Source: Spirochaetia bacterium (GTDB lineage Bacteria > Spirochaetota > Spirochaetia > Treponematales > Breznakiellaceae). Taken from it: a stretch of 31,127 bases of DNA. A program made the position numbers and the translations under genes. Shown here one piece after another: positions 8,101 to 15,235 of the stretch. Location: NCBI GenBank assembly GCA_025997715.1, contig BNUY01000013.1, forward strand, positions 1 to 31,127. Reading direction: 5' to 3'. Within the stretch, counting starts at the first letter, position 1. The number at the start of each line of letters is the position of its first letter. The notes beneath the pieces are model-generated. The model was not told the DNA's origin, ran no database searches, and worked only from the letters and a program-made list of their open reading frames with translations.

Positions 8101-8186
8101 AATTCAGATATGTGTATGATATAGAGGAGGACTTTGCGAAGGTGGTGGGTAAATATTTCGGAGGAGGATATAGCAATGGCAATTAA
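5103..8186 (+). CDS. res: type III-like restriction enzyme, helicase-nuclease (Res) subunit
   Basis: A 1027-residue superfamily 2 DNA translocase with a C-terminal nuclease; with Mod it should cut DNA lacking the partner's methyl mark. Visible motifs, numbered from the ATG at 5103, are Walker A MATGSGKT (about 186-193), DEAH at 323-326, SATPFF soon after, and the arginine-finger motif QVIGRALRRQ (651-660). Near the end, PDF with D943 and then EIK (E963, K965) form a PD-(D/E)XK nuclease site. The opening MADPFFDHPILNSPY is the usual start of this family, so I prefer 5103 to the in-frame TTG at 5061. The gene is GC-rich with codon use like the 3' part of mod. Its last 11 bases overlap the embedded ATPase gene rather than meeting mod directly. 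Confidence 0.9.
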   Translation: MADPFFDHPILNSPYAYPTRHWELDPQGQPTQKINEFRRRADFITPIPKPRKQKGKQSTPAQGALDLYSNTEGESLSSDDQKYDSMTLINAVRDHVDTWRRLPDPSNWKVTPETARLLQHWRGTGGSFYNFTGIRPFFCQIEAVETLIWLTEVVPALGRKETALLDFVKDANTTANPELFRIALKMATGSGKTTVMAMIIAWQTINAVRRPQSKRFTKGFLVVTPGITIRDRLRVLQPTDPDSYYESRGLVPQDMLQDIKKAKIVITNYHAFMLREKMNLAKGTRSLLQGAGDAINTAETEGQMIHRVMPELMNIKNVLVINDEAHHCYREKASDESELLLKGDEKEEANENNEAARVWITGLEMVKHYLGINTVVDLSATPFFLRGSGYAEGTLFHWTVSDFSLMDAIECGIVKLPRVPVSDNIPGEEAPKYRNLWEHIGPRMPKKSRAHSGALDPMLLPRELYTALEALYGHYEKTFTLWKAANITVPPCFIIVCNNTASSKLIYDYVSGFYRENEKGERNLEMGRLPLFSNFDEDGNPLGRPHTLLIDSQQLESGDSLDDTFRFAAKDEIERFRSEIVQRTGNRVEAAAITDQELLREVMNTVGKQDRLGDSIRCVVSVSMLTEGWDANTVTHVLGVRAFGTQLLCEQVIGRALRRQSYDLNEAGLFNVEYADVLGIPFDFTAKPQIVEPKPPRETISVRAVSPERDSLEIRFPRVAGYRAELPREHLKAQFTKDSEYVLTPSIVGPTKVQTAGIIGETADLDVKHLDAVRPAAICYKLTQRLLETKFRDSNEEIRYHLFGDLKKITAEWLDTYLICKGGVYPAMLLYQELADEACNRIEAAISRYFIGEKQKPIKALLDPYNPEGSTIHVNFTTSKTTRWQTDSRKCHINWVITDSDWESEFCRVVEAHPAVLAYVKNQGLGFEVPYRFGSQNHTYFPDFIVVLDDGHGKDDPLHLIVEIKGFRKEDAKEKKLTMESFWVPGVNRLAVYGRWGFAEFRYVYDIEEDFAKVVGKYFGGGYSNGN

Positions 8187-9264
8187 TCGCGTGGAGATAA
8201 AAGATTTTTTGGTGTTCAAGGGCGAGTTTGTTGTGGACTTTTGTCCCGGTCTGAATGTTCTTATTGGTGGTAATGGGACTGGAAAGACAACACTGTTGAA
8301 AGTGCTGTATTGGGCTTGCGAGTTTTCAAATAAAAGCGTCTTGGAACACAATGGGAATCTTCAACTTAATCGTAGTGCAGAAACACCGTACAGGACGAAT
8401 TTCATTCTTGCCGACTATTTTATGGTCATACAAGCTGATAACGGAGGTAATAAAAATTTCAATTCTACTATTCGGCTATTCAGCAACACAATAAGCGACA
8501 AATACCCTGCATTAGAAGTTTCTGTACCTGATAGCCTGTCTTCTATTAAACTACACGAAATTGGTGAAAACAAGCCCAAGAACACTGCATTCGCTCAATG
8601 GTGTAAACAAAAAGTTCAGAGTGTATTTATTCCGATTACCGAAATGCTTCAGCACTCAAAAGGGTTTTTAGCATTGGAACGTGAACGTAAAATCCCATTC
8701 GATAAGACGCAGATAGATATACTATCAAAAGCCGAATTGGGTGAAACCCACGAAATTACTCCTAACGCTTCAAAACTACTTGATGGAATAAAATCTGTCA
8801 TTATGGGCGAGGTAATTTATGAAAGTGACACTTTCTTTATCGTCAAGACTGATGGACAGAAAATACCATTCTCACTCGAAGCATCCGGTTTCCAAAAGTT
8901 CGGCTTGTTGTGGAAACTGCTCCGAAATGGACTACTTGAAAGCGGAAGCGTGTTATTCTGGGACGAACCGGAAGCAAGCATTAATCCCGAACTTATGTCA
9001 GTGCTTGTGGATATACTCCTCGAACTTCAGCGCGGGGGGGTGCAGGTATTTATTGCCACGCACAGCGAAATATTGGCGAGCTACTTTGCCGTTAATCGAA
9101 AAACCGATAATGAGGTTATGTTTTATTCGCTGTTCAAAGATGGAGAGCAAATTAGATACGATAAAAGCGATCGGTTCGACTTACTCTCACCGAACACTTT
9201 AACAGCAGAGCAGGTCAATCTGTATGAGCGGGAAATAGAAAAGGGGTTGGGGAATGGTACTTGA
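8176..9264 (+). CDS. AAA/ABC-type (SMC-like) ATPase embedded in the R-M operon
   Basis: A 362-residue soluble ATPase of the OLD/AbiEii/RecF-like group. It has Walker A GGNGTGKT (31-38), a Walker B ending FWDEPEASINP (D263, E264) and the switch histidine in ATHSE (H296). The segment PFSLEASGFQKFGLL before Walker B occupies the place of the ABC signature. The ATG at 8176 has GAGGAGGA about seven bases upstream; upstream in-frame codons lie within res. It overlaps the end of res by 11 bases and the next gene by 11 bases, so all are one operon. It is visibly richer in A and T than res. ATPases of this type power two-gene defence systems such as Septu and PARIS by gating a partner effector; such a role here is inferred. 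Confidence 0.85.
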   Translation: MAINRVEIKDFLVFKGEFVVDFCPGLNVLIGGNGTGKTTLLKVLYWACEFSNKSVLEHNGNLQLNRSAETPYRTNFILADYFMVIQADNGGNKNFNSTIRLFSNTISDKYPALEVSVPDSLSSIKLHEIGENKPKNTAFAQWCKQKVQSVFIPITEMLQHSKGFLALERERKIPFDKTQIDILSKAELGETHEITPNASKLLDGIKSVIMGEVIYESDTFFIVKTDGQKIPFSLEASGFQKFGLLWKLLRNGLLESGSVLFWDEPEASINPELMSVLVDILLELQRGGVQVFIATHSEILASYFAVNRKTDNEVMFYSLFKDGEQIRYDKSDRFDLLSPNTLTAEQVNLYEREIEKGLGNGT

Positions 9265-9766
9265 TAAATTCCCGCGTTACAGCGGTATGAACTTCATCCC
9301 TGACAATGCGTATGTTATTGAAGAATCGCCTGCACGGTTAGCCTGTGGCGGGGGTATTCGCTCGGTTGAATTTATTCGTCGTGAAAATATGCATTTGCTC
9401 TTCATCGAAGCAAAAACAACAATTGCTCATCCGGTGAATTCACCACAACCGTACGAAAATGAAATTGATGAGATATGCGAAAAGTTCATTCACTCGTTAA
9501 ATTTATTGTCAGCGGTACACATTGGAGTTGTTGCAGACAAATTGCCGGAGTGTTTTGAGGAATTGGAGAAGGTTTCGCTACTATTTATTTTGGTTGTGCG
9601 TAATCATGAACAGAAATGGTGCAGGCCGATAAAGCGGTCAATTGAACAATCCTTACCGGTATATTTCAAGAAAATATGGCAACCAACAATATATGTTATC
9701 AATCACGAAAGTGCAATTAAACATTGTATCGCTTATGAAGAAATAGAGGAGCCGTCCCATGCCTAA
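9254..9766 (+). CDS. small ExK-motif protein, candidate PD-(D/E)XK-like nuclease
   Basis: A 170-residue protein with no family I can name. Residues 38-56 form a strand with an acidic residue (E39), a turn (RREN) and a second hydrophobic strand ending FIEAKTT, giving E39 ... E52-x-K54. This resembles the core of PD-(D/E)XK nucleases, though the first acidic residue is not the usual Asp. The C-terminal half has alternating hydrophobic strands (HIGVVADKL, LLFILVVRN). The ATG lies 11 bases inside the end of the ATPase gene, and its stop overlaps the mod start by eight bases. Immediate partnership with the ATPase is strongly suggested by this overlap and the shared AT-rich composition. Nuclease activity is an inference; it could equally be a regulatory or substrate-recognition subunit. 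Confidence 0.7.
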   Translation: MVLDKFPRYSGMNFIPDNAYVIEESPARLACGGGIRSVEFIRRENMHLLFIEAKTTIAHPVNSPQPYENEIDEICEKFIHSLNLLSAVHIGVVADKLPECFEELEKVSLLFILVVRNHEQKWCRPIKRSIEQSLPVYFKKIWQPTIYVINHESAIKHCIAYEEIEEPSHA

Positions 9767-12569
9767 GACCCCCGCCCCAAAAACCATCGCCACCATAACC
9801 CACACCGAGGCCAAGCGCAAAAACATCCCCGCCGCCGAATACCAGGCATTGGTCGATGACAAGACCAAGCGGCCCATCCACAAAGAATACGAACGCCGCA
9901 ACCGCGACCTTGACCCCCAGCTTGTCTGGCGCGGCAAGGACGAACAAAACCGGTCTGATTTAGTGATACAGGTTCCTCCGCTGTACATACAGGAAAAGGT
10001 AAACCCCAAAGTAATTATCGATGACCTCGTCAAACGAAGTGAAGTGGATCGCAAAGCTTCCGACATTCAAATAGACCTCTTTGCGGATTTTAACGGCATC
10101 CCCGAAGGCGCCGACAAAACCGAATTCTACCGGCATGACCAAAACTGGTCCAACCGCATGATCCTGGGGGACAGCCTCAAGGTAATGGCAAGCCTTTCCG
10201 AACGGGAGGACTTAAAAGGCAAGGTTCAATGTATTTACCTTGACCCGCCCTACGGCATAAAGTTCAATTCCAATTTTCAATGGTCCACCACAAGCCGTGA
10301 TGTCAAAGACGGAAATCCCGAGCATATCAGCCGTGAACCCGAACAGGTTAAAGCCTTCCGCGATACCTGGCGGGAAGGCATTCACAGTTACCTCGCCTAT
10401 CTCCGTGACCGTCTGACTGTGGCGCGTGAACTGCTCCATGAGTCCGGGTCTATCTTTGTGCAGATAGGGGATGAAAATGTTCATCGGGTACGGACATTGA
10501 TGGATGAAGTATTTGATGAAGATAATTTTGTCTGTGAAATTTTACTAAAAAAAGGTGGGACCGCTACCTCAAATTATTTACCTTCAACATCAGATTTTAT
10601 ATTGTTTTACGCTCGAAACAAAGAAACATTAAAATATAGACAACTTTTTTGGGGGAAAACTGTAGGCATTGGGGAATCAACAGGAGAACGGTATGATCAG
10701 GTTGAAAATTCAGATGGTAAAAGACGGGCAATGTCTAAAGAAGAAAAGGATGATGCAAATTTAATCCCCAATGATGCTAAAGTATTTAAGCAATCAAATC
10801 CATGTTCGCAACATAACAATCCACTGCATCGGGAAAAACCTCTTATCGTTGAAGGTAAGAATTATTTTCCACCCTCCGATAGACAGTGGTCAACAAATCT
10901 CGCATTAATGCAACGAGTAATATATGCCAATCGAATTATACCAACTGGAAAAAATCTTGCATATGTAATGTATATAGATGATTATCCTGTAATGCCTATT
11001 AACAATTTTTGGACTGATTCTTTAATGCGCTCTACTCGAAGATACATTGTTGAAACAGCAAATTCCGTAATAGAACGCTGCCTCCTCATGACCACCGACC
11101 CCGGCGATCTCGTCCTCGACCCCACCTGCGGTTCCGGGACTACCGCCTATGTGGCGGAACAGTGGGGCCGCCGCTGGATCACTATCGACACTTCCCGTGT
11201 TGCCCTTGCGCTGGCCCGTTCCCGTATCATGGGCGCCCGCTATCCCTATTATCTCCTCGCCGATTCGGTTGATGGGCAGCAAAAGGAAGGGGAGATCACC
11301 CAAACAGTGCCCGCCAGGACGCCAACCTATGGACGTATCCGTCAGGGTTTTGTGTATGAACGGGTGCCGCACATCACCCTTAAATCCATCGCCAATAATA
11401 CTGAGATTGATGTTATCTGGGAAAAATTCCAACTGCAGCTTGAGCCTATACGTGAACAATTAAATTCATCATTAAAACAAAAATGGCAGGACTGGGAAAT
11501 TCCGCGGGAAGCATCAAAAGAATGGAGTGCCGGAGCAAAAAAATTACATGCCGAATGGTGGAACCTTCGTATACGGCGGCAAAAGGAAATCGATGCGTCC
11601 ATAGCCGCCAAAGCGGAATTTGAATATCTCTACGACAAGCCCTATGAAGATAAGCGAAAAGTCCGGGTGGCAGGGCCTTTTACGGTGGAAAGTATATCCC
11701 CCCACCGGGTTCTCGACCTTGATGAAAATGGTGATGTTATTACTGCTGACCGTGTTACTAATGTCGGCGAAGTTGCGGAACGAACCCCATCCTATGGCGG
11801 GGATAAAAATTTCACGGCCATCATTCTTGAAAACCTTAAAACGGCCGGCGTGCAACAGGCGCATAAGGATGACAAAATTGATTTTCGTTCCCTTGCTCCC
11901 TGGCCGGGTTGTCTCATTTGCGCCGAGGGAACCTACCTTGAAGGCAAGGCCAATCGCCGGGCGGCTATCTTTATCGGCGGTGAATTCGGAACCGTAACCC
12001 GTCCTGACCTGGTGGAAGCCGCCAATGAAGCTGCGGAAGCAAACTTCGATGTGCTCATCACCTGCGCTTTTAATTACGACGCCCATTCCACCGAATTTGA
12101 TAAACTGGGCAAAATCAAAATCCTCAAGGCCCGCATGAACGCCGATCTCCACATGGCCGGCGATTTACGAAATAACGGCAAGGGTAACCTCTTTGTCATC
12201 TTTGGCGAGCCGGACATTGAAATAAAGAAAGGGGAAAATAAACAAATTGTCGTTCATCTTAACGGAGTCGATGTGTTCCATCCCAATACCGGGAAAGTTG
12301 AGTCCGATAACGCCGATGGTATTGCCTGCTGGTTCATCGACACCGACTATAACCAGGAAAGTTTCTTTGTCCGCCACGCCTATTTCCTTGGCGCAGGCGA
12401 TCCCTACGGCGCCCTTAAACGCAGCCTCAAAACCGAAATAAACGAAGACGCCTGGACCAGCCTCAACAGCGACGAATCCCGCCCCTTCGACCGCCCCGCC
12501 TCCGGCCGCATAGCAGTCAAGGTGATTAATCACCTGGGGGATGAGGTGATGAAGGTGTTTAAGGTATAG
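9759..12569 (+). CDS. mod: type III-like DNA methyltransferase (Mod), adenine-type
   Basis: A 936-residue methyltransferase. The catalytic motif DPPY (D162-Y165) precedes the cofactor motif DPTCGSGT (454-461), the beta-class order typical of type III Mod proteins, which methylate adenine using S-adenosylmethionine. About 470 residues follow as a long C-terminal region of the kind found in large Mod partners of this Res family. GAGGAG lies about seven bases upstream of the ATG at 9759. Residues about 250-440, between the two motifs where the target-recognition domain lies, are encoded by markedly more AT-rich DNA (about 10505-11075) than the flanks, suggesting domain exchange. It would both protect the host and set sequence specificity for Res. 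Confidence 0.92.
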   Translation: MPKTPAPKTIATITHTEAKRKNIPAAEYQALVDDKTKRPIHKEYERRNRDLDPQLVWRGKDEQNRSDLVIQVPPLYIQEKVNPKVIIDDLVKRSEVDRKASDIQIDLFADFNGIPEGADKTEFYRHDQNWSNRMILGDSLKVMASLSEREDLKGKVQCIYLDPPYGIKFNSNFQWSTTSRDVKDGNPEHISREPEQVKAFRDTWREGIHSYLAYLRDRLTVARELLHESGSIFVQIGDENVHRVRTLMDEVFDEDNFVCEILLKKGGTATSNYLPSTSDFILFYARNKETLKYRQLFWGKTVGIGESTGERYDQVENSDGKRRAMSKEEKDDANLIPNDAKVFKQSNPCSQHNNPLHREKPLIVEGKNYFPPSDRQWSTNLALMQRVIYANRIIPTGKNLAYVMYIDDYPVMPINNFWTDSLMRSTRRYIVETANSVIERCLLMTTDPGDLVLDPTCGSGTTAYVAEQWGRRWITIDTSRVALALARSRIMGARYPYYLLADSVDGQQKEGEITQTVPARTPTYGRIRQGFVYERVPHITLKSIANNTEIDVIWEKFQLQLEPIREQLNSSLKQKWQDWEIPREASKEWSAGAKKLHAEWWNLRIRRQKEIDASIAAKAEFEYLYDKPYEDKRKVRVAGPFTVESISPHRVLDLDENGDVITADRVTNVGEVAERTPSYGGDKNFTAIILENLKTAGVQQAHKDDKIDFRSLAPWPGCLICAEGTYLEGKANRRAAIFIGGEFGTVTRPDLVEAANEAAEANFDVLITCAFNYDAHSTEFDKLGKIKILKARMNADLHMAGDLRNNGKGNLFVIFGEPDIEIKKGENKQIVVHLNGVDVFHPNTGKVESDNADGIACWFIDTDYNQESFFVRHAYFLGAGDPYGALKRSLKTEINEDAWTSLNSDESRPFDRPASGRIAVKVINHLGDEVMKVFKV

Positions 12570-12682
12570 CAGGCAAATTGCCGATACACGGTGATTACCG
12601 ATGAAGATATCCCGGCGGAAAAAGAACGCTGCTTGGGGAACAGGGAGTTTCGCTGGTAAAGGCAGCGCGGTAAACCCCATCG

Positions 12683-12712
12683 TTGACCGATCACGCCTAT
12701 ACACCGTATAGT
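12683..12712 (+). promoter_or_regulatory. candidate promoter for the DUF5312-pgeF-argS group
   Basis: TTGACC at 12683-12688, 18-base spacer, TATAGT at 12707-12712. The next gene starts at 12723 without a Shine-Dalgarno, leaving at most a few untranslated bases. The mod-to-promoter gap (12570-12682) shows no convincing gene. Confidence 0.45.
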
Positions 12713-12722
12713 ATCACTATAT

Positions 12723-14381
12723 ATGGAAGAGAACGGCGTTTTTAACCGCCTTGCCGCCGCGCTGCCCATGGATGAGCGGAAGAGCCTCCTGGAAAAGCTT
12801 GGCGCTCAGGCCGGTACTGCCAATCAGCCCCTGTATAATGACGCCGATAGCCTGGATGCTGCGGGCCCTATGGGTCCTGCGGATCTCAAAAAGAAGTATG
12901 CCGCACTGCCCTGGTATTCCCGCCTTTTTTTCTGGTTTGCCGGCCTCTTCCGGGGGAAACCGCCCATTCAGATGTTCCTGAACCAGCAGATAGCCCGCTT
13001 GGGGCGGCTCATTGAGGAACAATCCCCGGGTATCTACGACTATGAACATGACCTGCTGCTCCCGGCCTTCCACCGAAAAGCAAGTAACCTGAAGGAAAGT
13101 GCCCGCTTCTTCTACGATGCCCTGGATATGAGCGTGAACCGGGACAAGGGGGCTTTCTATGCCTTCCTCGCCTCCCTGGAGATTGAGGACATCCACCGCC
13201 GCCTGCTGGCGGAAACGGACCCCCAAAGATTAGCGGAACGACATCCCGACGCCGACAATGCGGTGCTGCGGGCTTTGGCCCTGGAGGCCATGGATGAGTG
13301 CATTACATCCATCACCGATGAACAGCGGGCGGTGATGTACTATAACGTCCGTACCTTGCACTACCTGAAGGAGCTTTCGGCATTCCTGTTTGACCGGCTC
13401 CTGGTTTCCTTTTCAATCCGAAAGGCCCGGCAAGGGGCCGCCCCGCAGGAGAACGGGCTGGCATGTTCCGCCCACCTCGTAAACAATTACCTCCGTAATC
13501 TGAACAACATCCTCTATTCCCTAAAGGACGCTCCCCCCCTGACCCTGCTGGAGTCCCTCTTTATATTCATCCTCCAGGACAAGGCGGGGACGCCGGAGTT
13601 TAACATGGAAGAGGAAATGACGGCGCTCCTCACCCAGGCGCAGCAGGCTCTGACCGTGATCCGTACCTTCAATAAAACTGTACCCCTGAACAGGATACTT
13701 CGCTGTGCGGAAAAGGATATGAGCATCCTTCCCAAGCCGGTAAGCGGCGGCGAGGATTGGTTCAGCCTGTACAAGGAATACTGGAAACATACCGTGGAGG
13801 AACAGTTCAACGTTTACCTTTACAAGCGCCGCAAAGAGGAACTGATGGCGGACTTCCGGGACTTCTTTAAGAGCGCGAAACTGCAAGCCGTCAATGCGGC
13901 CGCCATCACCGAGCCGAAGGAAGGGATTCCCCTCCAGGGGGCTTTCGGCCTTTCCTTTTTGAAGGCTTTCCATTCCGCGGTGTTTCTCCCGGACTTGGAT
14001 CCGGTTCTCCGGCCCCTCCTGAAGGAAAGCCGCGCCGAATTTTCTGAGGCCTACAATACGCTTTTCAAGATTGATACACACATCAGCCGCTTCAAGGGGG
14101 ACGTCTCGGACACGGGGGAACTGGGGAAACGGTATGCCGCCGCTCTTATGGACATGTCATCCCTTTCGGTGAAGCGGCATAAGCTCCAGCTTGTGGAGAA
14201 CGAGGCGGCGGACGAAGCGGCGAAGATCTCAGGGCATATCAGGAATTCCCTTATCAGTATGGTGAGGGTCCTGGGGGGCATACTGACCGAATCCCCGGAC
14301 GACAGCGTTAGTATTGCTATTAAAACACTGACCAGGACCCTGGAACTTATGGATAAGATTACCGTCATGGAGGCCGGATGA
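12723..14381 (+). CDS. DUF5312-type spirochaetal protein, unknown function
   Basis: A 552-residue, mostly helical protein without clear transmembrane segments, apart from a short aromatic patch (RLFFWFAGLFRGK) near residue 75. The overall look, with PLYNDADSL early, KKYAALPWYSRLFFWFAG and long Leu-rich helices, matches what I remember of DUF5312, described mainly in Treponema and other spirochaetes; its role is not established. GC-rich codon use matches pgeF and argS, so this is core genome. The ATG at 12723 lacks a ribosome-binding site but follows a promoter closely; the in-frame ATG at 12768 is an alternative. Its stop overlaps the pgeF start (ATGA). The family call is from memory and would need a profile search. 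Confidence 0.75.
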   Translation: MEENGVFNRLAAALPMDERKSLLEKLGAQAGTANQPLYNDADSLDAAGPMGPADLKKKYAALPWYSRLFFWFAGLFRGKPPIQMFLNQQIARLGRLIEEQSPGIYDYEHDLLLPAFHRKASNLKESARFFYDALDMSVNRDKGAFYAFLASLEIEDIHRRLLAETDPQRLAERHPDADNAVLRALALEAMDECITSITDEQRAVMYYNVRTLHYLKELSAFLFDRLLVSFSIRKARQGAAPQENGLACSAHLVNNYLRNLNNILYSLKDAPPLTLLESLFIFILQDKAGTPEFNMEEEMTALLTQAQQALTVIRTFNKTVPLNRILRCAEKDMSILPKPVSGGEDWFSLYKEYWKHTVEEQFNVYLYKRRKEELMADFRDFFKSAKLQAVNAAAITEPKEGIPLQGAFGLSFLKAFHSAVFLPDLDPVLRPLLKESRAEFSEAYNTLFKIDTHISRFKGDVSDTGELGKRYAAALMDMSSLSVKRHKLQLVENEAADEAAKISGHIRNSLISMVRVLGGILTESPDDSVSIAIKTLTRTLELMDKITVMEAG

Positions 14382-15205
14382 TAATGCTGCACCGAACCAA
14401 GGTTCAACGGACTTCAGTCCGACTCTACCCTTTTACGCTTTCATTTGATCCATTCCCCTCTTACGCACGGCTGCCTTTGATGCTGAACGGCAAGGCGGTA
14501 ACGGAGATCGGCTGCGTCATTTCTTCCCGTACCGCGGGAAATATGGTATATTCTGACAACGCGGACATAGGTCCGGGTGATACCCGCGCCCGCTTCTTCC
14601 GGTCCCTGGGGCTTGAAACGGAGCAGGTGCGGAGCTGTACCCAGGTCCATTCGCGCAGGGTGCTGGCGGTGGAAGGCCGCAGCTTCGATCGCCCCGAGGC
14701 GGATGGCATGGTAAGCCGGGATCGGGATATCGCCCTTTCGGTAACCGTGGCTGACTGCCTCCCGGTGTTTCTCTACGATACGGCATCAGGCGCCTCTGCC
14801 CTCCTCCATTCCGGCTGGAAGGGCACCGGGATAGTCCTCAATGCCCTGTCCCTGATGGCTGAGCGCTGGGGGACCAGGCCGGAAGCGGCGGCGGCATTGC
14901 TGGGGCCCTGCATTCACCCCTGTTGTTATCAGGTAGATGAGGAACGGGCCGCTTTATTTGAGGCGGAATTCGGCGGGGCGGCCGGGGAATACCCGGGCGA
15001 TGCCTTGGGACCGGTGGTTAAGCGCAATGGAAACCGGCCCGCCCTGGACCTACAGGCCGCCAATGCCCGGCTTCTGGTCAATGCGGGGGTACGGAACATC
15101 GCGTATTGCGAGAACTGTACTTTTATGGATGAACATTTGGGCTCATTCCGGCGGGAAGGCCCTGCCGATTATACTCGGATGCTTGCCGTGATGGGATATT
15201 TTTAA
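14378..15205 (+). CDS. pgeF: peptidoglycan editing factor / polyphenol oxidase-like (PgeF, YfiH)
   Basis: A 275-residue member of the laccase-like Cu-oxidase_4 (YfiH) family. In E. coli PgeF removes wrongly incorporated L-serine from the peptidoglycan precursor UDP-MurNAc-peptide; other members show purine nucleoside phosphorylase or phenol oxidase activity. The conserved metal-site segments are visible in order: CTQVHSRRVL, TVADCLPVFL, LLHSGWKGT and LGPCIHPCCYQV, which together hold the His and Cys ligands. The ATG overlaps the previous gene's stop by four bases, so it is translated with the DUF5312 protein. The N-terminus (about 40 residues) is variable, as usual for the family. A cell-wall role also fits an operon with housekeeping genes. 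Confidence 0.9.
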   Translation: MIMLHRTKVQRTSVRLYPFTLSFDPFPSYARLPLMLNGKAVTEIGCVISSRTAGNMVYSDNADIGPGDTRARFFRSLGLETEQVRSCTQVHSRRVLAVEGRSFDRPEADGMVSRDRDIALSVTVADCLPVFLYDTASGASALLHSGWKGTGIVLNALSLMAERWGTRPEAAAALLGPCIHPCCYQVDEERAALFEAEFGGAAGEYPGDALGPVVKRNGNRPALDLQAANARLLVNAGVRNIAYCENCTFMDEHLGSFRREGPADYTRMLAVMGYF

Positions 15206-15207
15206 CA

Positions 15208-15223
15208 CAGACTTACTAGTCTG
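15208..15223 (+). other. small hairpin before the argS ribosome-binding site
   Basis: CAGACT-TACT-AGTCTG, a perfect six-base stem with a four-base loop, sits between the pgeF stop and AAGGA of argS. It is too weak for a terminator and has no T run; it may limit translation or be incidental. Confidence 0.35.
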
Positions 15224-15235
15224 AAGGATTATGTT

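Noticed and set aside
12570..12659. About 29 in-frame sense codons after the mod TAG, as if read-through were possible
   Set aside because: The normal family C-terminus is complete before the TAG, and no read-through or recoding signal is seen.
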